Assembly (NCBI RefSeq): GCF_001528745.1
Contig: NZ_BCNS01000120.1
Coordinates: 1 to 57,513, forward strand
Source: Marinobacterium profundum
Lineage (GTDB): Bacteria; Pseudomonadota; Gammaproteobacteria; Pseudomonadales; Balneatricaceae
DNA length: 57,513 bases
Reading direction: 5' to 3'
Shown here piece after piece: positions 50,186 to 57,513 of this stretch (the first letter of the stretch is position 1; the number at the start of each line of letters is the position of its first letter). The notes below the pieces were generated by a model. It saw nothing but the letters and a program-made list of their open reading frames with translations. It was not told the origin of the DNA and did not search any database. Position numbers and translations under genes: made by a program.

Positions 50186-51463
50186 TTATAGAGTGCTTGG
50201 CAAGAATAGAGATATCTCGGGGATAAAGGTGATCAGTAGCAAGGCAAAAATCATGGCAAGTACCCAACCCATAATAGCCTTGGATAGCTCGCTAAATGGA
50301 ATATTCCCCACCTGGGCGGCCATAAATAGGTTGGCACCCAATGGTGGAGTAATAAAGCCAATCGCGAGGTTTACTACCAATACAATGCCAAAGTGTACTG
50401 GGTTCATGCCAAAGGACATGACTACCGGTAAGAGTATGGGGGTAAGGATCACTACTGCGGCTAATGTTTCTAGGAAAGTCCCTACAATCAATAATAATAA
50501 ATTGATGGCAAGTAGTACCAGGATCTTATTATCAGTTAGCGATAGGATGAACTGCGAAATTTGCGACGGAATGTGCTCTATGGTTAGGATGCGGCCAAAA
50601 GCAACTGAAGCGCCTACTATGACCATTACCGTTGCTACTAATAGGGATGATTCTAAAAGCAGCTTGGGGAGCCTGATAAGGCTGATTTCCTTATAGACAA
50701 ACAGACTCAGTACCAGACCATATATTAGCGCAACAGCTGCGGACTCGGTTGGGGTGAAGAGGCCGGAATAAATACCGCCAAGTACGATCAGGGGTAATAG
50801 CAACGCAGCTTTGGCTTGGTTTAGTGCTTGCCAGCGTTGACCCCAAGATGATTTTTCTGGAAGGCCGCTATAGCCCCGGCGATGAGCCTGAATAAGGGAA
50901 TAGAGCAACAAAATTATTCCAACCAGGAGTCCTGGGAGAATACCAGCCATAAACATATCGGATACGGATACGCCGGCCACAATTGCATAGACGATCATGA
51001 CTACGCTCGGCGGGATGATTACCCCTATGCCTCCTGCGGCAGCTACCATCGAGCCTGCGTAGGCTCTATCGTAGCCTTGTTTGACCATCGCCGGAATCAT
51101 CGAAAGTCCAATAGCCGCGACGGTTGCTGAACCAGTGCCGGAGATGGCGCCAAAGAAAATGCAGGCCACTATGGTGACTATCCCCAGACCACCGGTAAAG
51201 TGGCCGAAAAAAGTTTGAGCCACCTGGAGTAGGCGATTGGAAATACCACCCTGGCTCATTAAATTGCCGGCGATGGTGAATAATATTACCGCGAGTAGCG
51301 GAAATGAGTCGAGACTGGCGACCAAGCCTTGCGTAAAGAACTCGAAATTGAGGAAGGGCAAGGTCATGATTGCGAGCAGACTGGCGCTGCCAAGAGCAAT
51401 ACCGATAGGTACGCCGATCAGAAGCAGGGTAATAAATGATCCAAAGAGAATGGCGGATGTCAT
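50186..51463 (-). CDS. dctM: TRAP transporter large permease (DctM)
   Basis: A 425-residue polytopic protein with about 12 hydrophobic segments. Conserved DctM features include ISGTGSATVAAIGLSMIPAM, GGIGVIIPPSVVMIVYA and the second-half PPLGANLFMAAQV. It is the Na+-coupled translocation subunit of a TRAP carrier for an organic or sugar acid. It follows dctQ by 20 bases and precedes otnK by 47 bases. Base composition appears more A/T-rich than in the otn genes beside it. Confidence 0.95.
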   Translation of the reverse strand: MTSAILFGSFITLLLIGVPIGIALGSASLLAIMTLPFLNFEFFTQGLVASLDSFPLLAVILFTIAGNLMSQGGISNRLLQVAQTFFGHFTGGLGIVTIVACIFFGAISGTGSATVAAIGLSMIPAMVKQGYDRAYAGSMVAAAGGIGVIIPPSVVMIVYAIVAGVSVSDMFMAGILPGLLVGIILLLYSLIQAHRRGYSGLPEKSSWGQRWQALNQAKAALLLPLIVLGGIYSGLFTPTESAAVALIYGLVLSLFVYKEISLIRLPKLLLESSLLVATVMVIVGASVAFGRILTIEHIPSQISQFILSLTDNKILVLLAINLLLLIVGTFLETLAAVVILTPILLPVVMSFGMNPVHFGIVLVVNLAIGFITPPLGANLFMAAQVGNIPFSELSKAIMGWVLAMIFALLLITFIPEISLFLPSTL

Positions 51464-51483
51464 AATTTCAACTTACCCCGGGG

Positions 51484-52005
51484 CTATGGCGTTGACGTTT
51501 TTTGTTCTATTTCGATATTTTTTGGCTTTACCATCAGCCAAAGGTGTGCCTGGGCTCTAATGTTCGGCAGTAGTCGGATCAGGCAGAGAGCGCTGCTAAC
51601 CACCACGGAGGCATAAAGTACAGCTATGGGTACCTCTAATGCCGGCGCGATTTGGCCAAGCTCTAGGCTGCGTATGCATACCCTGTAGCCATAGTAAACC
51701 ACCAATGTTGAGTAGAGCGCGAATATGATATCAGCCAGCATCATAAAAAAGGCTTTACCTCTTGCCGGTAATAGATCGATCAACAGGGTTACCCGGATGT
51801 GTCTATCTCCTCGGACGGCGTAGCTAATTCCTAAGTAGATGGCCCATACGAAGAGGTACCGGGCCATCTCGCCTGACCAAGGCAGGTTCATATTAAATGG
51901 ACGTAGCAGGATTTCAGCGAACACTAAGATCGTCATCAGTGATACCGACAATACAATCAGTGAGGGTTCGAAGTATTCATCTAAGCAGTGAATGACCTTT
52001 TTCAT
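51484..52005 (-). CDS. dctQ: TRAP transporter small permease (DctQ)
   Basis: A 173-residue protein with four hydrophobic helices and the DctQ pattern NLPWSGEMARYLFVWAIYLG followed by RGDRHIRVTLL. It partners DctM in the membrane. It lies downstream of dctP after a UUCG hairpin. Confidence 0.92.
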   Translation of the reverse strand: MKKVIHCLDEYFEPSLIVLSVSLMTILVFAEILLRPFNMNLPWSGEMARYLFVWAIYLGISYAVRGDRHIRVTLLIDLLPARGKAFFMMLADIIFALYSTLVVYYGYRVCIRSLELGQIAPALEVPIAVLYASVVVSSALCLIRLLPNIRAQAHLWLMVKPKNIEIEQKTSTP

Positions 52006-52014
52006 ACTTATTAT

Positions 52015-52036
52015 AAAGGCATCCGAAGATGCCTTT
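52015..52036 (-). terminator. UUCG-loop hairpin between dctP and dctQ
   Basis: On the minus strand AAAGGCATC, loop TTCG and GATGCCTTT form a perfect 9-bp stem ending in T residues, 26 bases after the dctP stop. It is likely a partial terminator or RNA stabiliser that lets the binding protein be made in excess of the membrane subunits. Confidence 0.7.
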
Positions 52037-52062
52037 CTCCTTGAAGAAGATACTGCTAGGCC

Positions 52063-53058
52063 CTAGCGGGTGCCAGCAATGGCATTGAGGACGGTCTGAT
52101 AGAGAGCGTCACCGGTTTTTGATCTGATATCGCTCTCAATGGCGTTGTTTAATTTTTCTTTCAGTTGAGCCCGAGTTTCAGCATTCACTACATTTACTTC
52201 CATGCCGGCTTTTTTCAGTATGGCCACAGTTTCCTGGTTTTGCTGCTCTGACAGTTCTCGCTGAAGTGTGATGGCTTCTTGTGCAACCTCATTGATGAGG
52301 CTCTGTTGCTCATCACTTAGGTTGTCCCAGAACTCCTTGTTAGTGAACCATACGTGATTGCTGTACATGTGCTCAGTTAATGATAGGTACTTTTGGGCCT
52401 CAAAGAAGCGCTGGGTATGAACGGATAGCAATGCGCTTTCCTGACCCTGAATTAGGCCTTGTTGTAAAGAGGTATAGATCTCTCCCCAAGCCAGGGGTTG
52501 GGGAGCTGCTCCGATGGCTCGCCAGGCCGAAATCTGACTTGGATTGGCAGCAGAACGGATTTTCAATCCACTAAAATCTTCAAGGCTATTCAATGGGCGA
52601 GAGCTATTGGTGAAGCTGCGAAAGCCGAGTTCCATGTATCCAATACCGTGAAAGCCTTTGCTCTCCATAGCGTCAAGCAATGCTTGGCCGGCTTCTCCGT
52701 CCAGTACTTGGTGGGCTTGCTCGCGGTTGTCGAATAAGTAGAACAGATCCAAGACGTTGAACTCAGGCACATAAGGTGACATCAACACTGAGGCGGCAGT
52801 GGTCATCTGCAGGTTGTTCTGCTGCACCATTTCGGTAGTTTCCCGTACCCCGCCAAGTTGGCCAGCGGGATAAATATCAACCGCAAAATCACCGTTGGAG
52901 CGCTTATTTAACTCTTCCTTAAAGTGCAATAAACCCTGATGCAATGGAGAGCTTTCCTGGCTGTCATGGGCAATCCGGATGGCAGTGGCTGCCTGGGTTG
53001 AGCCTATGAACAGGCAGGTCGCCATGGTGGTCGCTATTATTTTGAATATGGGTTTCAT
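52063..53058 (-). CDS. dctP: TRAP transporter solute-binding protein (DctP)
   Basis: A 331-residue periplasmic protein with a signal peptide (about 1-23, ending TQA). Family features include RIAHDSQESSPLHQGLLHFK, GDFAVDIYPAGQLGG, GYMELGFRSFTNSSRPL and the ligand-Arg region LKIRSAANP. The Arg is the usual contact to the substrate carboxylate, so an organic acid is expected. The ATG at 53058 has GAGG 7 bases ahead; an in-frame start at 53094 is not supported. First gene of the TRAP-otn operon. Confidence 0.94.
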   Translation of the reverse strand: MKPIFKIIATTMATCLFIGSTQAATAIRIAHDSQESSPLHQGLLHFKEELNKRSNGDFAVDIYPAGQLGGVRETTEMVQQNNLQMTTAASVLMSPYVPEFNVLDLFYLFDNREQAHQVLDGEAGQALLDAMESKGFHGIGYMELGFRSFTNSSRPLNSLEDFSGLKIRSAANPSQISAWRAIGAAPQPLAWGEIYTSLQQGLIQGQESALLSVHTQRFFEAQKYLSLTEHMYSNHVWFTNKEFWDNLSDEQQSLINEVAQEAITLQRELSEQQNQETVAILKKAGMEVNVVNAETRAQLKEKLNNAIESDIRSKTGDALYQTVLNAIAGTR

Positions 53059-53151
53059 ATTTGACCTCGCTATAACGCAGCTTAGCGGCTGCACCGGTTT
53101 CTACATGAGACTGTGGTCTTCATGCCAGGGCTTACGACCATCTAAATTTCG

Positions 53152-53197
53152 ATGGGTACGTATTCACAATCCTAGATGCATACTTGATTTAAAACAA
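53152..53197 (-). promoter_or_regulatory. TRAP-otn operon promoter with operator O1
   Basis: On the minus strand TTGTTT (53192-53197), 17 bases and TAGGAT (53169-53174). The operator-like element at 53152-53167 (ATGGGTACGTATTCAC) covers the expected start and matches operator O2 at 13 of 16 positions, with a central CG as in LacI-family sites. Confidence 0.6.
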
Positions 53198-53415
53198 TAC
53201 CTGTTTTTACTGTAACTTGTAAATTTTCATTACAGTCAATAGGCGCGTGTAATGTTTTCGTATTGTTTGTTTGGAAATCAACGACTTGGTTTTGTTTTTT
53301 TGTTTTTTTCTTGTTTTCGTCGGCTCATATATGTTGATATTTGTATTGATTTGTGTTTATGAGGTGTCGTGGCTCTCCGTTGCTGTCGTTCTTGTGCTGC
53401 GTAAATCGAAAAAAC

Positions 53416-53445
53416 TTGACAGAGGTTTTATGAATACGTATTCAT
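53416..53445 (+). promoter_or_regulatory. Bicupin operon promoter with perfect palindrome O2
   Basis: TTGACA (53416-53421) with a 17-base spacer to a weak -10 TATTCA. ATGAATACGTATTCAT at 53430-53445 is a perfect 16-bp palindrome over the -10. With O1 on the other promoter, the LacI-type protein encoded at 56.2 kb is the likely binder. The rest of the 418-base divergent gap is T-rich (53286-53319) with no gene seen. Confidence 0.65.
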
Positions 53446-53476
53446 ATGGCGTCTTTTACTTATCGAGAGTAACCTC

Positions 53477-54613
53477 ATGTTTATCGATCAAGCTACCGCC
53501 GATGCACGGCTTATCAAGAAGGCCGAATACAGCGCCTGCACAGAAGCTTTTCTTGACTGCCGTTTGCCGGGTTCGGTCCCTAAGGAAAATTACTCACTTA
53601 TCGGCCCTGGGGTGACCCAGAGCAGGAGCCAAGTTATCAACCTGCGTGAGCCCCACGGCTTCAACATCGGTGCGGCGGCCATGCCAAACGGTATCACCAA
53701 TAACTTGCATATCCATTTTACTGCAGAGGTATTCTTGTGTTTGCGCGGCGAATGGCTATTTCGGTGTGGTCCCAACGGGGAGCAGGCAACCTATCTGGCA
53801 AAGGCGGGGGATGTATTTTCGGTTCCGACCTGGATCTTTCGCGGTTTCACCAACGTAGGGCCTGATGATGGCTGGCTGTTTACCTGTCTGGGCGGTGATG
53901 ACACCGGAGGTGTGATCTGGAGTCCTGATATCATGCGTGCCGCCAATGAATCCGGCCTTTACCTAAGTGAGGAGAATGCTCTGGTCGATGTTGCCAGCGG
54001 TGAGACTCTCCCTGAAGGCCAGTCTTATATCAAGCCGTTTCCCCAGGAAGCTATCGACGAGTTGCGAGTCGTTTCACCGGAGGAAATTCGACGTCGAATC
54101 GTTACACGGGAAGAGCGTCAGTTCTCGGATCGAGCCGTGCTTGACTCTGTATTGCCAGGGCATGGCGCTGAGCTGGCTCCCATCATTGGTTATGGAATCA
54201 CCCAGGATCGCAACCAGCATCCCGCAATAACCACGCCTCATGGTTTCACCATCGAGTGGCTCAGGATTCCAGTTGGCAAGACCATGGGAAGCTTCCGCAT
54301 TGCCGAAAAAATGGTGCTTATCCAAACACAGGGCCAGATGCGTATTGATTACAACCAGGGTGCCCCGGCAGTAACGGTTGAGATGAGTGCGGAAGATACC
54401 TGCTCCATTGACGGTCAGATCTGGCGCCAGTTTACCAATATTGGTGAAGAGCCCGTGGAGTGCCTGTTAATCACTGCCGGAGATCAGCGCAAGCACCCGG
54501 AATTTTCACCCGAGCTGGTTCAGGCTGCCTACGAGGCGGGGCTGGAGCGGGATGCCTATGGCTATCTGGTGAAAACGGGACTTATCATCAACAATACCCT
54601 GCTTAAGGTGTGA
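53477..54613 (+). CDS. Two-domain cupin protein
   Basis: A 378-residue bicupin. The N-terminal cupin motif 1 is NNLHIHFTAEVFLCLRG (His78, His80, Glu84) and motif 2 GDVFSVPTWIFRGFTN, in which the usual last His is Arg122. So at most a 2-His-1-Glu site is present. The C-terminal cupin (about 235-340, GFTIEWLRIPVGKTMGSF) has no metal motif. It may be an isomerase, lyase or dioxygenase acting on the cluster substrate; no single function is supported. It overlaps no neighbour; the aldolase follows in 2 bases. Confidence 0.82.
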   Translation: MFIDQATADARLIKKAEYSACTEAFLDCRLPGSVPKENYSLIGPGVTQSRSQVINLREPHGFNIGAAAMPNGITNNLHIHFTAEVFLCLRGEWLFRCGPNGEQATYLAKAGDVFSVPTWIFRGFTNVGPDDGWLFTCLGGDDTGGVIWSPDIMRAANESGLYLSEENALVDVASGETLPEGQSYIKPFPQEAIDELRVVSPEEIRRRIVTREERQFSDRAVLDSVLPGHGAELAPIIGYGITQDRNQHPAITTPHGFTIEWLRIPVGKTMGSFRIAEKMVLIQTQGQMRIDYNQGAPAVTVEMSAEDTCSIDGQIWRQFTNIGEEPVECLLITAGDQRKHPEFSPELVQAAYEAGLERDAYGYLVKTGLIINNTLLKV

Positions 54614-54615
54614 CC

Positions 54616-55407
54616 ATGCGTGCTAACCCATTGCTTCATCATTTCCGGGCTCGGGCCACTCGGCCCCTAATCAATGCCTGGATGTCACTACCTGATAGCT
54701 ATGCCGCCGAGGTGATAGGTCATGCCGGTGTAGACAGCGTAACAGTAGATCTGCAGCATGGGATGATGGGCTTTGATCAAATGCTGCCCATGTTGCAGGC
54801 CATTTCCTCTACGCCTGCTACCCCTTTGGTGCGGGTGTCTACCTGTGAGCCTGCTACCATCATGAAGGTACTTGATGCGGGTGCCTACGGTATCATTTGT
54901 CCTCAGGTCGATAATGCTGAGATATGTCGACGCTTTGTGTCTGCTTGTCTATATCCGCCTAGCGGTAATCGTTCTTTTGGGCCTTCCCGTGGGTTGACCT
55001 ATGGTGGTTCTGATTATGTGACTAAATCCGAAGGTGAATTGTTGTTATTGGCGATGATTGAATCGCGAGAAGCCTTGGATAACCTGGACGATATCTTAGA
55101 TGTTCCTGGTCTGAGTGGTATCTACATAGGTCCTAATGATCTGGCGCTCAGTATGGGGTATATGCCAGGAGTGGTTATAACAGAGGTGGAGCAGGCGATC
55201 GAGCGGGTATTGCAAACTGCGTTGTCACGCGGTCTGTTCGTCGGCATTTTCTGTGCAGATGAATGTAACGCCAAAAAAAGGGTTGAGCAGGGGTTCCATC
55301 TAGTCACTCCAGGTAATGATGCTGGCATATTACGCAAGAGCTATCAGTACTATTGTCAGTCCCTGTGTGGCGTGCAAGAAAGTTGGGGTCAAAATGGAGG
55401 TTACTGA
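54616..55407 (+). CDS. HpcH/HpaI-type class II aldolase
   Basis: A 263-residue aldolase of the 4-hydroxy-2-oxoheptanedioate / 2-keto-3-deoxy-acid type. It has VTVDLQHGMM (His48), PLVRVST (Arg73), MIESREAL (Glu149, metal) and GIYIGPNDLAL (Asp175, metal). Members split 2-keto-acids to pyruvate and an aldehyde. The ATG 54616 has AAGGTG 7 bases ahead; GTG 54610 is an alternative. It overlaps the hydrolase gene by one base. Substrate unknown. Confidence 0.9.
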   Translation: MRANPLLHHFRARATRPLINAWMSLPDSYAAEVIGHAGVDSVTVDLQHGMMGFDQMLPMLQAISSTPATPLVRVSTCEPATIMKVLDAGAYGIICPQVDNAEICRRFVSACLYPPSGNRSFGPSRGLTYGGSDYVTKSEGELLLLAMIESREALDNLDDILDVPGLSGIYIGPNDLALSMGYMPGVVITEVEQAIERVLQTALSRGLFVGIFCADECNAKKRVEQGFHLVTPGNDAGILRKSYQYYCQSLCGVQESWGQNGGY

Positions 55408-56087
55408 TGGGTCTGCCTCTGGTGTTGTTGCCTGGCTCTCTATGTGATGAGAGAGTCTGGAGGTCTGTAATCTCATCATTGCCTGAGGGGCAGGAAGTAC
55501 TTACTCCGGCTTTGGGTCATGCGCAGTGTTGGGATCAGGAGATTGAGGCGTTGCTGTCCAGACTGCCATTGCGTTTTGATCTCGCAGGCTTCTCGTTAGG
55601 GGGGATTGCCGCCCTCGCTCTTGCCCGGAAAGCGCCAGAACGGTTAGGAAAATTGCTGCTGGTGGCAAGCACCAGTCGAGATGACCCACCTGCTGCGCAG
55701 GAGCGGCGAAGTGCGCTATTGCAGCAGGCTTATGAGAACGGCAGCCCGGCGCTGTTGGCGATGGGGCAAGTTGCAGAGCCTGACCTCAGTCAGTTAAGCC
55801 TTTCTTCACGAGCGCTTCTGCAACAAATGGCACGTGAAATGCCGCTAGAGCGTTTTGCCTGCCAGACTATGTTGGCATGCACCCGCAGTGATAGTCGGTC
55901 TTGGCTGGGTTTTGCGACTATGCGTGTGCGGGTGATTTACGGTGATGCCGACCCTTTCTGCCCAGTGGATCGACAGCAAGAAATACTAGATCTGGTTCCA
56001 TTCGCAGAGAAGAGAGTGATAGCTGGCGGTGGGCACTGGCTACCACTCACTCACCCGGAACTGCTGGCGGCTTGCCTGGTAGCCTAG
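55407..56087 (+). CDS. Alpha/beta hydrolase
   Basis: A 226-residue alpha/beta-fold hydrolase with oxyanion region LLPGSLCDERVW, nucleophile elbow LAGFSLGGIAAL (Ser63), acid Asp in VIYGDADPF and His in GGGHWLPL. An esterase or lactonase is possible. The ATG 55407 shares one base with the aldolase stop (TGATG) and has GGAGG 6 bases ahead, so the two genes are coupled. Confidence 0.88.
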   Translation: MGLPLVLLPGSLCDERVWRSVISSLPEGQEVLTPALGHAQCWDQEIEALLSRLPLRFDLAGFSLGGIAALALARKAPERLGKLLLVASTSRDDPPAAQERRSALLQQAYENGSPALLAMGQVAEPDLSQLSLSSRALLQQMAREMPLERFACQTMLACTRSDSRSWLGFATMRVRVIYGDADPFCPVDRQQEILDLVPFAEKRVIAGGGHWLPLTHPELLAACLVA

Positions 56088-56107
56088 TGTGGTACCCTTG
56101 ACTTAGA

Positions 56108-56130
56108 ATGTCTCCTCTTATTACGAGACA
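56108..56130. promoter_or_regulatory. Inverted repeat ahead of the LacI gene
   Basis: TGTCTC and GAGACA flank 10 bases, just downstream of TTGACT (56098-56103). It could be a further operator or a hairpin; it does not match O1/O2 of the divergent promoters. Confidence 0.35.
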
Positions 56131-56151
56131 ATAGCGGCAGGATGTATAAAG

Positions 56152-57192
56152 GTGATTGAGTCGGATAAGCCTCTGGCGCAAAAAAATAGGAATCGGGTTT
56201 CAACTTCCATAGATGTTGCAAAGCTGGCCGGGGTATCACAATCAGCTGTCTCCCGAGCTTTTACTCCCGGCGGCAGCGTGTCGGAAGAAACTCGAGCCAA
56301 GGTACTAAAAGCAGCCAAAGCACTCGGCTATAGGCCTAATGCCTTTGCTAAAGGTCTGATCACGCAACAATCTGGACTCATCGGGATTGTATTTCCTAGT
56401 ACTCAGTCTCCAATTTACACACAGGCGCTGCAGTATTTGACCAGGGCGCTAGTGGCAGAAGGCTACTCCAGCATACTTATCCCCTTCGATACTTATGCGG
56501 ATGGTGATCACTCGATTCCGCAGTTATTCCATTACAGGGTCGAAGGTGTCATCGTGATGTCCTCGACCTTAGAGTCACACTTAGTGGAAGAATGCTTGGA
56601 TTTAAACATCCCTGTCGTGCAGCTTGGTAGGGTGGCTAGAGGAGCTAATACTAACTGTGTGGTCTGTGACAATGCCAGCGGTGGTGTAATGGCAGCCGAG
56701 CTGCTGGTGGCGCGAGGCTGTCTCCGACCCGCTTTTATCGCAGGGGATCACGCCACATCCACTAACAGGGAGCGTGAGAGCGGTTTTTGTCGACGTATCG
56801 AGCAACTGCTTGGATACCCCCCCTTAGTCTATCAGGCCAATTTTAGTTATGAAGCGGGGGGGGCTGCCGCGCGTGAGTTACTGGTTATGCCCTCGCCACC
56901 TGACGGCCTTTTTTGCGCAACCGATTTGATCGCTATTGGGGTGATGGATGTTGCGCGTGAGATGGGGTTATCTATTCCTGATCAGCTGCAACTGATCGGA
57001 TTCGATGACATTCCTCAAGCTGCTTGGGTTGGTTATCAACTCACCACTTTTAGCCAAGACATTGAACGTATTGCGGAAGAGTCTGTACGTATACTGCTGT
57101 GTCAGATCAAGAGGGACGATAACCGCTGCACTCACCTCATTTTACCTGTCACTTTAGTGCAGCGTGGCACCCTTCGCGAATTGACTGGCTAA
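56152..57192 (+). CDS. LacI-family transcriptional regulator
   Basis: A 346-residue repressor: helix-turn-helix VSTSIDVAKLAGVSQSAVSR (about 16-35) with GYRPNAFAKGL hinge region, then a periplasmic-binding-protein-like sensor domain (LIGIVFPSTQSP to the end) with the conserved LIGFDDIP. It likely responds to a cluster 2 intermediate. GTG start at 56152 with AAAGG ahead. It is next to the IS66-type fragment at the window end. Confidence 0.9.
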   Translation: MIESDKPLAQKNRNRVSTSIDVAKLAGVSQSAVSRAFTPGGSVSEETRAKVLKAAKALGYRPNAFAKGLITQQSGLIGIVFPSTQSPIYTQALQYLTRALVAEGYSSILIPFDTYADGDHSIPQLFHYRVEGVIVMSSTLESHLVEECLDLNIPVVQLGRVARGANTNCVVCDNASGGVMAAELLVARGCLRPAFIAGDHATSTNRERESGFCRRIEQLLGYPPLVYQANFSYEAGGAAARELLVMPSPPDGLFCATDLIAIGVMDVAREMGLSIPDQLQLIGFDDIPQAAWVGYQLTTFSQDIERIAEESVRILLCQIKRDDNRCTHLILPVTLVQRGTLRELTG

Positions 57193-57241
57193 CCTAGTTC
57201 CGAGAGGTAACTGGCCGTAACCGACCGTAAGCGAACGGCGA

Positions 57242-57513
57242 TCACACCTTGTCAGCTGGCGCTTTCCAGTTGTGCGGAAGTAGCTCGCCGATTGCACTCG
57301 CCTTTTGGGTCGGTAGCCGGGTCAGCACATCTTTCAGATAGGCATAGGGTTCATGCCCATTCAACTTGGCGGACTGGATCAGGCTCATGATGGCGGCGGC
57401 ACGCTGGCCACTGCGCAATGAGCCCGCGAACAACCAGTTTTTGCGCCCGAGCGCCCAAGGTCGCATCAGGTTTTCCACCCGATTGTTGTCGATCGGGATA
57501 GCGCCATCATCAA
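57242..57513 (-). mobile_element. tnpC: IS66-type transposase (TnpC) C-terminal part, cut by window edge
   Basis: The last 89 residues of a DDE transposase of the IS66 family: DGAIPIDNNRVENLMRPWAL, GRKNWLFAGSLRSGQRAAA, SLIQSAKLNGHEPYAYLKDV and the stop at 57242. The gene continues off the window, so intactness cannot be judged. The element end probably lies in 57208-57241 (repeated CCGTAA-type sequence), directly after the LacI gene. Confidence 0.88.

Noticed and set aside
53271-53615. Plus-strand frame ahead of and into the bicupin
   Set aside because: Low-complexity Phe/Val/Leu sequence from the T-rich tract; overlaps the supported bicupin start in another frame.

Overview
The window reads as a chromosomal segment of a flagellated, probably marine gammaproteobacterium, most likely of the Oceanospirillales/Oceanospirillaceae type. 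This rests on gene order and families: FlgT/FlgO/FlgP, typical of sheathed or polar flagella, the glnD-map-rpsB-tsf-pyrH-frr-uppS-cdsA-rseP-bamA-skp-lpxD-fabZ-lpxA-lpxB-rnhB-dnaE-accA-tilS-pyrG-eno-ftsB-truD-surE-pcm-nlpD-rpoS-fdxA-mutS backbone, and BCCT and TRAP uptake systems. The genus cannot be fixed from sequence alone. LAYOUT: 1-3.3 kb holds flagellar outer-membrane genes (flgT divergent from flgOP) with a nested foldback repeat between them. 3.4-38.6 kb is a nearly gap-free housekeeping block: nitrogen signalling (GlnD), translation (Map, S2, EF-Ts, RRF, TilS, TruD), nucleotide synthesis (PyrH, PyrG), envelope lipid and protein assembly (UppS, CdsA, RseP, BamA, Skp, LpxD/A/B, FabZ, a PopT-like DUF368 carrier), replication and repair (DnaE, RnhB, MutS), fatty-acid initiation (AccA), glycolysis (enolase) and the stationary-phase sigma factor RpoS. 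From 38.9 kb to the end the window is accessory: two catabolic gene clusters, each with its own repressor and operator-like palindromes, separated by decayed genes and ended by an IS66-type transposase that runs off the window. ACCESSORY CLUSTER 1 (38.9-44.9 kb, minus strand): FAD-dependent oxidoreductase, BCCT transporter, two mandelate-racemase-type enolase-superfamily enzymes and a GntR/FCD regulator, with overlapping or abutting genes behind one promoter. It looks like uptake and breakdown of a quaternary-amine or acid-type compound; the substrate is not evident. ACCESSORY CLUSTER 2 (47.3-57.2 kb): a TRAP transporter operon (dctP-dctQ-dctM) running into otnK, a 58-codon small gene, otnC and otnI, divergent from a bicupin, an HpcH/HpaI aldolase, an alpha/beta hydrolase and a LacI regulator. 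OtnK/OtnC/OtnI are the late steps of four-carbon acid-sugar breakdown to dihydroxyacetone phosphate, but the usual entry dehydrogenase is missing and the divergent genes are not part of the described route, so a variant pathway is plausible. MOST NOTABLE POINTS: (1) dxr, ispD and ispF are absent from both places where related bacteria carry them, with tight gene junctions and no scars, suggesting relocation or replacement of the MEP isoprenoid route. (2) Two matching LacI-type palindromes sit on both divergent promoters of cluster 2. (3) A 169-bp MITE-like element occurs twice in inverted orientation, once inside another foldback repeat and once between eno and its terminator. (4) A coupled small gene lies between otnK and otnC. 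(5) A truncated TetR gene still faces a pair of matching palindromes. No rRNA, tRNA, CRISPR array or prophage was seen.
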